Source: Adiantum capillus-veneris
Taxonomy: Eukaryota > Streptophyta > Polypodiopsida > Polypodiales > Pteridaceae
DNA: 54,262 nucleotides
Direction: 5' to 3'
Assembly: GCA_014529385.2 (NCBI GenBank)
Contig: JABFUD020000353.1
Location: 1 to 54,262, forward strand
Part shown: piece by piece, positions 44,727 through 54,262 of the stretch
How positions within the stretch are numbered: the first letter of the stretch is position 1
How the letters are laid out: every line of letters starts with the position of its first letter
Program-made: the position numbers and the translations under genes
The notes under the pieces: model-generated
The model's database searches: none
What the model saw: only the letters and a program-made list of their open reading frames with translations
What the model was told of the DNA's origin: nothing

Positions 44727-45514
44727 TGTAACATTTAATGGCCTAATAACTTATGTGTAGCGGAAATTAGCACGAACATAGTGGGAATTTCATTAGAATA
44801 GATTCCTAATGAGAATTACAAGAGTGCTTGGGTGGAGAGAGCAACAAAAAGCATAACACCTAGTTAGATAGCATCGACAATACTTTCAAAAGAGAGAGAA
44901 ATTAAGCTATTGACAACAGTTGAGGACCGGATTTGCATGGAGCCGGTCCCCCCTCCAAAAGGCTTTGTATTATGGTTTCTCCCATCAAGAGAGACATGGT
45001 ACAATACAATTCTTTGGGTTCCTTCAAGACTAGCTAGTGCAATGAAGATGGAAACTTCATGCACTAAGCAAAACACTTAACAAACACAACTTGAATTATC
45101 CCCGTTCTCAGACCCAAGACCTCACACACCTTCGAAGATGGTGAGAGCTAGCAGGGTATGAGAGTAGATTGAGAGGAAGAAGGAGTATCTTACGAGAAAG
45201 ATGTACATCTCCTCACATAATCACTCATATGTAGCATAGCTTAGCTTAGTAATTAGCTTGGTATAGGAGATGAGCATGCATTGAAGCTTGGCTCTTGGTT
45301 GGATTTGCATCCACATGCCAAGAGAGTGTTGATGTAGGCTTTTATCTCACAAGCTTGGAGTAGGTGATGAATTCTCCATTAAATCTTGGGAAGATTTAAT
45401 CTTCTCTTTCTTGACACATGAGCTTGTGTGAGTGTGTGTGTGATAATGCCTTGCAAAAATGAGCCCCCTCTCTCTCTTGGGCGAGCCCTCTTGCTAATTG
45501 CTGTTGTTGAAGCC
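44727..45514 (-). mobile_element. 5' LTR of the chromovirus, U3 end missing
   Basis: Matches 37426-38222 with about ten differences, then stops at GAAGCCTCATTGG where a TG repeat begins. The missing part is about half the LTR and contains the start of U3, so the promoter may be lost. Confidence 0.88.
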
Positions 45515-45521
45515 TCATTGG

Positions 45522-45576
<55 letters not shown>

Positions 45577-46431
45577 GGTGTGGGGTTTTGTGTGTGTGTG
45601 TGTGTAAATAATGAGAGAGAGAGTATTAGATGGAACAATTCAAAATTTCTTGGGATTTTAGGGGAGTAGAGATGAAAGAATTACACATGTATGTCCAAAG
45701 AAGCAGACATTTAATAAAAAATCCACATCCATAGGCAAAGTGAGCCTATTTTAGAGCAACTTGGAAAGTTTTAGAACAATAGTTAGATGTTACTGGCGAT
45801 GGGTGTCCATCATGCACATGCATTAGAGAGAGGAGAGTCATGTTATCTGCCACCATCACTTAAAAAAGAAACAAGTAAAATTTTAGTTCATAAGGTTGAA
45901 AGCAGGTGTCGTAAGAAACTCCTACGTGTTATTGATGTCACCTTAATAAAATCATGCATGAGACAGCACCTGGTTGAGAGGATCCATGGTGTAGGCTTGG
46001 ATAGTTACAGGAAGTACAGCACTCGGTGATATAGTATGAAATCCTCTTGCAAAGATATTTTTGGAGTTTTGTCCTTATATAGGTTTCTCCAAGTTCTTGA
46101 TTCCCTCCAAATAAACTCAACCGTGCAAAGAAAAGGGGGGGGGATTGGAGGTCTTTTTTAATTGTATTAAGGCTGAGGGGGGTGGGGGTGGTCAGTTATA
46201 GATTCCTTTTTGAATGAGGCTACCACTCTTCCCTTTTTCACCCACGTTTTTTGTAGGAGTTATTTCCTTCCAAGGCCATTTTTGTGGTTTGAGGTATGTT
46301 TTGAGAGGTTGCGTGTTTTAAGGGGGGTTTTCCACCATGGCTGTTTTGTATGCCTGTCGACATCACGGGGAGAGGCCCACCTCCACCCACACTACGAGAT
46401 ATGATCGCCTGGGGGACACTAGGCTCCTAAG
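45515..46431. other. Microsatellite and unassigned stretch
   Basis: (TG)n fills 45525-45573, with a second TG tract at 45590-45605. The rest has no supported gene. An 80-codon ORF at 45787-46029 has no recognised domain. G runs occur at 46133-46142 and 46176-46190. Confidence 0.6.
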
Positions 46432-46685
46432 GGGGCCTAGTGCCCTCCAATTTTAAGGTGCTCCAAAATATTGTTGATTAAGCATGTGTATGAGGATGTT
46501 GTGTAGTTCTGCAAGTGCCCTCTAACCAATTGCCATAACTTTGTGTGTTCAAAACCGCGGGGCCTAGTGCCCTCCAATTTTAAGGTGCTCCAAAATATTG
46601 TTGATTAAGCATGTGTATGAGGATGTTGTGTAGTTCTGCATGTGCCCTCTGACCAATTGCCATAACTTTGTGCGTTCAAAACCGC
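46432..46685 (-). repeat. 127-bp tandem duplication
   Basis: GGGGCCTAGTGCCCTCCAAT starts at 46432 and again at 46559. The copies differ by about four bases (for example CTGCAAGTG versus CTGCATGTG and TGTGTGTTC versus TGTGCGTTC). It lies 130 bp behind the 3' end of the RT fragment on the minus strand. Confidence 0.93.
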
Positions 46686-46818
46686 TGTTACAGAATGCTT
46701 GGATGAGATTTTTGATGTCTTTGTAGCTTCTAATGGGTATGTATTACAAAAAAAGAATGGGTTTTAGTTGGGAGAGAATCACTTTGTGGGCCCATTCTGT
46801 AGGTCTATTACTTGACCT

Positions 46819-47520
46819 TTAGAGATATTTGACAGGTTTGTAGGGTAGGCCATCCTCTTTTTTGGAGAGTTTTTTTATTAATTGGTTGTCAGTGATTGTA
46901 AGTTGGAGGTTGAGAAATTTGGCTTGGGTGCCAAAATTACTTTCAATGCTTAGGCACTCATGGTATATGGTGTGGTTATTTATGAACTGTAGAGTGTCTT
47001 CTGAGTTAATGATGAGGAGGTTGTCAAAGTATCTATAAGGCATGCCAATTTTTTCCAAGATAGATTTTGGGTTAGGTGAGTTAAGGGTTTTCGCAAGTAA
47101 TTATATTCTAGAGCATAAAGGTAGAGAGTACACCACAGGGGGAGCATGCTAATCCCATGGGTATGCCATTGATTTTCCTATACACACAATTTTGATGTTG
47201 GATAAACATGTGGTTGATGAGCCATGTGTTACGTTCAATCACTTGTTGAAGTGAGAACAAGAGGCCTGATTTGTAGGGGCGTGCAGACCATGATCCTTCG
47301 GTACATGAAGAAGGAAGTCTTTTCAATGATATGAATGGTTGGTGTGCAATAGAGAAAGCCATAGAAAATAGGTGTGTGATGTGGTGAATCAGACCTTGAG
47401 ATCCGTGGTGGGGAATAAAAATCTCTGTGAAACAACAGTTAGAGCCACATGTAATCCATCGAAATGCCTCCTTGTGGCTTTTGTAGGTTGCTATAAGAAA
47501 GGCAGAGAGTTTTTTTGACT
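46819..47520 (-). pseudogene. Reverse transcriptase fragment, Penelope-like lineage
   Basis: Two minus-strand frames join at a shift near 47100. Upstream: IATYKSHKEAFRWITC, CCFTEIFIPHHGSQGLIHHI, SGLLFSLQQVIERNTWLINH, HQNCVYRKINGIPMGLACSP. Downstream: LEYNYLRK, then IGMPYRYFDNLLIINSEDTL, HECLSIESNFGTQAKFLNLQ and TDNQLIKKLSKKEDGLPYKP. The blocks GIPMG-x-CSP, RYFD-D/N-LL and the distal K-K/R-ED match a group of RTs near Penelope-like elements. The catalytic pair reads FDN instead of FDD, so the enzyme is dead even apart from the shift. No GIY-YIG endonuclease was seen. The family link is from memory of motifs. Confidence 0.6.
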
Positions 47521-48490
47521 TGCAATGGGGGTGAGAGTCTTGCTTACAAAGAATTCAAGAACTACATGGATATGAGGGGTTTGGCCATGTACCATTGTAG
47601 AGCGGGATTGCAGTGGTACAAGAAAAGAAAAGTTCTCGCATGATGTATATGCAAAGGAAACATTTTCTACAGGTTTTGTAGGACTAAAAGACTATAGATC
47701 TTTTGCTTTTACAAAGTGTGAGGACTTAAAGCGGGGTGAACGAAAACATGTAAATAGTGTACAAAGAGGTTTGAAGATGAAGGGTTTGCTAGAAATGATG
47801 AATGCATTGCAGGTGTGTTTGATGAGTGTTCGTTTTGTGAATAAGCAATGATTGCCTAATTTTATGGATTTTTCTTTACTATTTGATACAGATTTCTAAT
47901 CACTGTTTTTGACAAGTATTGTTTGCAGATTTTTATCTTCGCAACTGAGGACAGTTTCTTTCCAACGGAGAGGTATGTTATGGAATTGATATTCTATTAT
48001 CTGTTGTAGCTGACAGGTGGAAAAGACTAGACCCAGCTTGGCCTATGCGAGTGGATATATATATCATGTACATTTTATTATTCAAATGCTCTTTTATGAG
48101 CTTTGGCCATTTATGACCGACCGGCCAGTTTGTAACCAATTTGACCATTCAAGAAATCTATATAACAAATACGTGCAAGAGGGAAATGGTCACTCTTGCA
48201 CGGGGGGAGATTGTACCCAGTGCTTGTGTGTTTCTTCTCTCCTCTCCTCCTTTCTCTCTCGCGGTGCCGGCGTAGCACTCCACTCTAGGAGGTGCGCCTG
48301 CACGCGCTCGGTGGCACTCTCTCATCCTCTCTATCTTTCCAAGTGTATGTGCGATTGCCAGGTATGCAGATTCGTGTATTTCATTGTTTGTAGCATATTA
48401 TTTTTATATTTTGCAGGCCACGTCCACACTCCCTCTGTAGCAAGGTCAGTGGCCCCAAGGTTTGAAGAAGCTACTGAACACAGGGGCTCA
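47521..48490. other. Unassigned stretch with a hairpin and G run
   Basis: Left part: low-quality minus-strand text upstream of the RT (about 47520-47880) with stops. Right part: GTGCAAGAG (48173-48181) and CTCTTGCAC (48193-48201) pair perfectly over 9 bp, followed by GGGGGGAGA and TTGTACCC. That order resembles the hairpin, purine tract and LTR start seen elsewhere in the window. The 160-codon ORF at 48017 is Cys-rich but has no recognised domain. Confidence 0.4.
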
Positions 48491-48499
48491 TCTTTTTAA

Positions 48500-49280
<781 letters not shown>

Positions 49281-50000
49281 GTGTTGCACTACAGGGGGTA
49301 GCTTAGGATGTGCAATTAGATTTCCCATCTATGGTTGTTGCTGACCATCGAGTCGCACTACAGGGAGGGATTAGCTATCTTACATCCTTTCTTTGTGGTT
49401 GTTGCTAACCACTGTGTGGCATTGTAGAAAGACTAGGTTTATTAGATTCTTCATCTCTATCTATTGCTGACCACTGTGTCGCACTGCAAGGAGGGGTTTA
49501 GGATTTCTAAATCCTTCATTCTTGGTTACTGACCATCATGTCGCACCGCAAGAAGATTGGATTTAAGAGATACCTAATCTCTAGTTGTTTTCGGACATCA
49601 TGTTGCACTGCAAGGAGGGTCTAGGGTATTTCAATCCTTTGTTCTTGGTTGTTGCTGACCATCGTGTCGCACCGCAAGAAGATTGGATTTTATAGATTCC
49701 TCGTCTCGGTTGTTGTTGACCACCGTGTCACACTACAGGGAGGGGCTTAGCATTTTTAAATTCGTTGTTCTTGGTTGTTGCTTACCATTGTGTCACACTG
49801 CAAAAAGATTGGATTTGTTAGATTTCCCATCTCTGGTTGTTGTTGTTGACCACCACGTTGCACTACACGAAGGGGTTAGGTATCTGACATTCTTCACTCC
49901 TGGATGTTGCTGACCATCGCATCACACTGCATGTTGATTGGATTTAATAAAATTCTCGTATGTGACTATTGCTGACCACCATGTCGCATTGTAGAGAGGG
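49281..50000 (+). repeat. Minisatellite of about 63 bp, twelve units in two alternating types
   Basis: Each unit carries a landmark of the form TTGCTGACCATCGTGTCGCA, found at about 49281, 49345, 49405, 49465, 49525, 49590, 49655, 49715, 49783, 49845, 49908 and 49973. After the landmark the units mostly alternate between GGGAGGGG-TTAGG (type A) and AAGATTGGATTTA (type B), so the higher-order period is about 126 bp. No gene is seen in it. It is not a CRISPR array: units drift and there are no unique spacers. Confidence 0.9.
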
Positions 50001-51740
50001 GCTAGGTACAGGGATTTAATATTTATGTAATTACCACAAATTTTATGTGATCACAAGGTCTTAGTGACACATTTACATGATTACACTAAACATGATCACA
50101 AAGAATCTGGTTTAGGGCGATCTAGAAACCCATTAAAATCCCACCGGGCTTTTCCATTTTCATGCGGGTCCGCCGGGCTTTTATGTTTTCCCTGTAGGCC
50201 CGCCAGGAATACTAAAAAGCTTGGCAGCCTGCAGAATTATATATATATGGGCCCTATCGGGCCCGCAGGGTGTTATTTCTTTGTTTCATCTTTTGTGTGT
50301 GTGTGAGAGAGAGAGAGAGAGCTCGTCAACCGCCTTTGCAAGTACGTCAAGAGGAAAGAGGAGAGAGGGAGAGAGGGGGTCGTGTAGGAGCGCGCTCTGC
50401 ATCGCAGTGCGCGACAGTAGCAGAGTACTTGACCACACGATGCGATATGTATTGTGTGTGTGTGTGTGTGTGTATGTGTGTGTGTGTATGCGTTGTGTGG
50501 TAGCATGCCTTTTGTCATATTGCACAGCAATCATAAGGTACCTTACCACACAATGGGAGTGTGTGCATAAGCTGTTCTATGGAATAGTGCTTACCACGAG
50601 GGCATCACCTCGGTGCCATAGGAAAGATGGTGTCCTTGTGGTAAGTATTGGCTTACTATCTGGGTACTACGCCGGTAACGTGATGAATCTAGTATCCTTA
50701 TGGTAAGTCAACTTCCCTTGCCCTTTTCCCAAAAAACATATGGGCATCGGTCGGTAACGCGGCTATATGATGTTCGTCTGCAAGCCATTATTTCTCCTTA
50801 GATTCAGCGGCACTCGCTCGATAACGCGGCTAATAGAGTGTCGTTTGTTAGAAGGATTTGTTTTTGCATAAATGTGGCGTTCAGGTCATTAAACCCGGCC
50901 GTATGAACGTCATATAATTTGTATGTGCATGTGCATTTAATTTTTTAAGTATTAAGTATATGAAATACTTGGTTGGTAATGCGGCTGTGAAGAGTATTTT
51001 CATATACAAATGTTTGAATTGTTTGGATTGTTTTTTTTAAGTGCCCATATGAAATTATATAATCAAATTCAAAAGATTGCTTTATTCATCAATCATCGCT
51101 ATTCTAAATGCTACATATATATAAATTATATCAAAAAAGTATTCGCACACAATTTGCATGTTAAATATTCATTTTTATCTTTTTAAAGAACCTCAAGCAT
51201 TGTTTTTATGCTTCATTTACATAAATTCTTTGCAAAAAAGAATTTTCACACAATTTGCATATTAAAATTATCTTTTGTATCTTTTTAAAGAGCATCTATT
51301 ATCATCGCTATTTTGAATGCTATATTTACATAAATTCTATGTAGAAAAGTGTATGAACACAATTTTCATGTTAAATATTTCTTTCTATCTTTTTAAAGAG
51401 CAAGACATTCTTTGCAATTTTTTAGTCCGATCTGTATACTTTCAATATTTTAAAGTTTTTGAAGTCTTTAAGTCGGTGTGTGCTATGTTTGAACTAGACT
51501 CTAGTATGTGCGCATGGAGAAAAATATAAGTTAAAAATTCAATATATGTTGAAATATGCCAGATTGTTAACATGTATTATTTGATCTGGATTAAGATCTT
51601 ATAAACCGCTTGTTTGATCTACATTTTACACGTGTAACAGATTGCAATTTTAAGTAAAGATTGTTTTCAATTTTTATCAATATTTCCTTGTACATTTCTT
51701 AAAGTCTTCGAGTCATGGTTAAGGGTTTGCCTGAAATAGT
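50001..51740. other. Unassigned AT-rich stretch upstream of the kinase pseudogene
   Basis: Non-coding. A promoter-like TTATATATATATGGGCCC lies at 50236-50253, with the palindrome-like GGGCCCTATCGGGCCC (50248-50263). TG tracts lie at 50452-50487 and GA at 50303-50320. The motif GGTAACGCGGCTA and variants occur at about 50662, 50751, 50818 and 50972. Three AT-rich repeat units lie at 51075-51400. Confidence 0.5.
51075..51400 (+). repeat. Three imperfect AT-rich units of about 105 bp
   Basis: Each unit holds ATCGCTATT-type text or a variant, a TACATAAATT-type segment, CACACAATTTGCATGTTAAA or variant, and ends TATCTTTTTAAAGAG (ends near 51190, 51292 and 51400). Confidence 0.75.
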
Positions 51741-53391
51741 GTGAGAGTGTTAGTGTCATTTGCAACCATGAATTTGTATTTGATATGTTGTTTTTTATTG
51801 TCCAATGCAAATATGATGCCAGATCAAAAGAAAAGTATTATGCGTGCCATTCGTAAAGAATGTATTTTGAAATCTGATCATCATGTGCAGATGGTCGCAT
51901 ATAGCAAATTAGTGAAAGTGTGTCTTCATCAAAGACCTCACTAGTGCTATATGGGAGAACACATTGTGCAGGTTGCGAGGTGAAAGCCAATACGAGTTGT
52001 TGATTCCAGCAAGGATTCAAGAATTTGACCCCCACCACAAGGTTAGGACAGTGTTGGGCAATATGAAAGTATGTTGCGGAGACTTAAAGGAAGATATCCC
52101 ACCTGCCTGCGACTTGTCAAAATTAGAGCTCTGGGATAAATTGTGGGAGGAACAAAAGATAAAGATGAAGCATTTGAAAGCGCGGGACCAAGCAGCCTTA
52201 CCCAAGAGATTGGATATGGCCCAAGATGCGCAAGCAGCTTTGGGAGGTCGATCCAATGCCAACAACACCGGCACAATCATGCACACGGCTTTGAATGCCA
52301 AGTGCGCTCATCTTGTTGACATCCCTCACAAAGATTTGGTAGAAGGTATGAGGGTTGGAGCATGCTCCTTTGGTGTATGCACATTGTACACCATCAAAGG
52401 CATCTCTTTTTTTCCAGACCACATCACATATGTGGGAAAATGTCACAAGGGAGGGAGTGAGGAAAAATTTGACAGCTTTCAGACAGAGCAAGGAATGCAA
52501 ATGCTTCACCCCTCCATTGTAAGGTGCATTGGCTTTACTACCAAAGCTCCTTGGATCACAATATTCCCATACTACAATGGAGATACCATGGGCGACATGA
52601 TGTGCCGCTTACAATTCGCTCACGGATTGTTCAGACAACACATGCACATGCTACAACATGGCTGGAGGTCATTGCCTGCAGCAAATCTTCCTGTACAAGA
52701 GATAGACATGGCGTGGATGAAAGCAGTGATTGAGCAGATGCTAGCCAATGGCCCTTTGTCATGCCTTAATCAATGGCGTTGTGGTTGCCCACTCGGTCGG
52801 GATAGTGCATAGTGACCTGCACCCGTTCAATATAATGTTGGACTTTACTCGCACAAATAAACCCCGTGTTGGTATCATTGATTTGGGGATGATGCTCAGA
52901 ATGCTACCTAAGTGCACAATAATTAATTATCTGCATCCAAGTGCACAGTCGGACTCTACAATTTTAAAGGCACAGAGAGTAGGGGATGTAGAGATGGCTA
53001 AGCAATCATGGATTGCTCCAAAACTATGCGATCCACAGTGCACAGATGCATACACAAAAGCGAGCGACATTTATGCATTGGGCTATCTATTTGACATGAT
53101 GGCAGATTTTTGGAGTGCAGCTAGAAAAGTTTATTTTCCACAAGAAGGTTTTCATCACCCAAACGAAGATGCTATGAGGGCTATTTGGATTAAAGTAGAT
53201 TGTTGGATGAAGTTAAAAGAGAAGAACAAAGAAGAAATGTATCTGACGTGTTGATACTTTTCAAAGAACATTTAAAGACAGACCCTAACCTTGTTCAATG
53301 TCCCTTGTTGAACTTGAAACATCATTTTATCCAATCTAAACATTTTTATGATATACATCTGCCTTGTCCAGGGTATTCTATTTTTGATTGA
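51741..53391 (+). pseudogene. Protein kinase gene, decayed
   Basis: Three frames form one kinase. The N-terminal region (PDQKKSIMRAIRKECIL, and after a shift near 51915 FIKDLTSAIWENTLCRLRGE) leads to a catalytic domain. The frame from 51964 has the Gly loop GACSFGVC (132-139), the Lys region YVGKCHKGG (156-164), the helix-C Glu near TEQGMQMLHPSIVRC and the hinge FPYYNGDTMGD. After a shift near 52750 come HSDLHPFNIMLDF (Asp and Asn of the catalytic loop), GIIDLGM (the DFG site as DLG), SWIAPKLCD (the APE site as APK) and KASDIYALGYLFDMM. After a third shift near 53200 RRNVSDVLILFKEHL closes the C-lobe. All core residues survive but the frame does not. No introns were recognised, so it may be a retrocopy. 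Family not identified. Confidence 0.75.
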
Positions 53392-53650
53392 AGTGTATTA
53401 TCTGGTTTGAAGTGGTTTATATCCTTGAGTCAATTATCTTTAGTCATTTCAAATTTGTCGTGTTGACTGTCAGTATTTTAAATTTGCCTTATGGTTCAAT
53501 TCGTCGCATTAGTTGTGGTTTGATTTAGTGGATTCTGACGTCTTATATAGTCGATGAGAAGTTGTTATCTTGTGCATCTGTGAGACTGTTGAATCATGAG
53601 AATATACGTTTGCCAATGATATTGAATATTTGTTTATCTGTCAATTGTAG
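53392..53650. other. Spacer behind the kinase pseudogene
   Basis: AT-rich, no gene. It ends in TCAATTGTAG before the next reading, which could be an intron acceptor. Confidence 0.5.
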
Positions 53651-53662
53651 CTCCAAGAGAAA

Positions 53663-54262
53663 ATGGTAGATGAAGAAGAAGATATTGGCACCCAATCAGT
53701 GCCCGATGATCAACAACAAGCGGTTGTTAATGCATTTCGGTGCATGAAGTCTCTAGCACACGGTATGTCGGCACAACAAGTGATGCGCACTGCTTGACGA
53801 CTCTCAAAATGGGCAAATCCAGACCACATGCAATGAAAAGAGATCAACAAAGAAGTGACGAAGGACATGATTAAAACAATATGGCCATGTGAGGACGCAG
53901 AGATCAAGAAAGGAAGGTGGAAGGTTTTGAAGTGCAACCATGATGCGATCAAAGAAAACGCTGAGAGGATTTACTTGGAAGTTTATGGCCATCCCAGGCA
54001 CAATGCAGATTGTGTATTATATTTGAGAAAATGTTATATATTCACTTTGTGCAACAGCGACCAGTAGACTTTTCGACAAAGAGAGACAACCGTTGCCACT
54101 CATGATCTAAGGGAGAGTTGTGTCCCTTTCACCCGAGATGAGCTAGTATTGATAGTGGAAGGCGTCGACCTACAGTTAAAGAGAGACAAGGATATTTACA
54201 CGACACAGTTGGTAGAGAAAGATGTAGAAATAACAAGGCTTTCTATAGCCACCAACCCTTGC
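53663..54262 (+). pseudogene. Unassigned decayed ORF at the window end
   Basis: A single frame from an ATG at 53663 reads MVDEEEDIGTQSVPDDQQQA, VVNAFRCMKSLAHGMSAQQV, then TGA, RLSKWANPDHMQ, TGA, KEINKEVTKDMIKTIWPCED and NHDAIKENAERIYLEVYGHP. After a TAG at 54066-54068 the frame goes on as TFRQRETTVATHDLRESCVP and DELVLIVEGVDLQLKRDKDI to the edge. It is a helical, charged protein with no domain I recognise. It follows the kinase in the same direction and may be the next exon or gene of the same locus. The C-terminal part runs off the window. Confidence 0.45.

Larger units (their letters stand above)
37426..45514 (-). mobile_element. Ty3 chromovirus, nearly complete, inactive
   Basis: The order on the minus strand is 5' LTR, initiator-Met primer site, gag with zinc knuckle, protease, RT, RNase H, integrase with chromodomain, hairpin, polypurine tract and 3' LTR. 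This is the chromovirus order. The LTR copies differ at only about ten sites over the roughly 788 bp they share. The right LTR is cut at a TG microsatellite, so the outer target duplication cannot be tested (the five bases left of it are TATCT). Seven lesions were counted in the ORFs. Confidence 0.92.

Noticed and set aside
45787-46029. 80-codon ORF with His and Cys residues
   Set aside because: No recognisable domain, no supporting context, and a length expected by chance.
49281-50000. Possible CRISPR-like array
   Set aside because: Units are contiguous, diverged and of two types with no unique spacers; the context is a eukaryotic genome.

Overview
This is a stretch of a large, repeat-rich nuclear genome, almost certainly a land plant. 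It holds Ty3 LTR elements of the chromovirus type and of the Tat/Athila type, a Ty1-copia remnant, an L1-type LINE remnant, a reverse transcriptase fragment near Penelope-like elements, and many long dinucleotide repeats. I found no intact host gene. The mix would fit a fern, lycophyte or gymnosperm, but I cannot name the species.

Layout. 1-7525 is the 5' part of a minus-strand Tat/Athila-like element: LTR, tRNA-Asp-like primer site, long leader with a family of near-perfect 24-bp palindromes, then a broken gag. A solo LTR with a perfect 5-bp target duplication sits inside the gag. 7526-13600 is a plus-strand element with no recognisable pol and one long decayed coiled-coil ORF, ending in a 28-bp-arm fold-back and an LTR-like block. 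13613-16950 is a decayed gene with a doubled DUF8039-like region followed by a DUF7869-like DDE transposase relative. 19850-21424 is a copia integrase/RT remnant, cut by an LTR at 21425-22349. 22402-23329 (minus) and 29150-31116 (plus) carry two more homologues of the coiled-coil ORF. 23346-24283, 31195-32050 and 33032-34000 are related plus-strand LTRs. 36823-37425 is the primer-site end of another LTR. 37426-45514 is a nearly complete minus-strand chromovirus whose LTRs are very similar but whose ORFs carry about seven lesions. 46432-47520 is a minus-strand RT fragment with a 127-bp tandem repeat behind it. 48500-49158 is a LINE fragment ending in a CT repeat. 49281-50000 is a two-phase minisatellite. 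51741-53391 is a decayed protein kinase gene, and an unassigned decayed ORF follows to the window end.

The most interesting theme is the coiled-coil ORF found three times. It always lies just upstream of a polypurine tract and LTR start (in the first copy the tract reads on the other strand), and it ends in a conserved domain with the signature FEEAFYTGFFT. One copy belongs to an LTR family whose other member here carries gag, so this looks like an undescribed 3' accessory ORF of a Tat/Athila-like lineage. Nearly all ORFs are broken. All function is inferred from motifs read by eye; no database search was possible.
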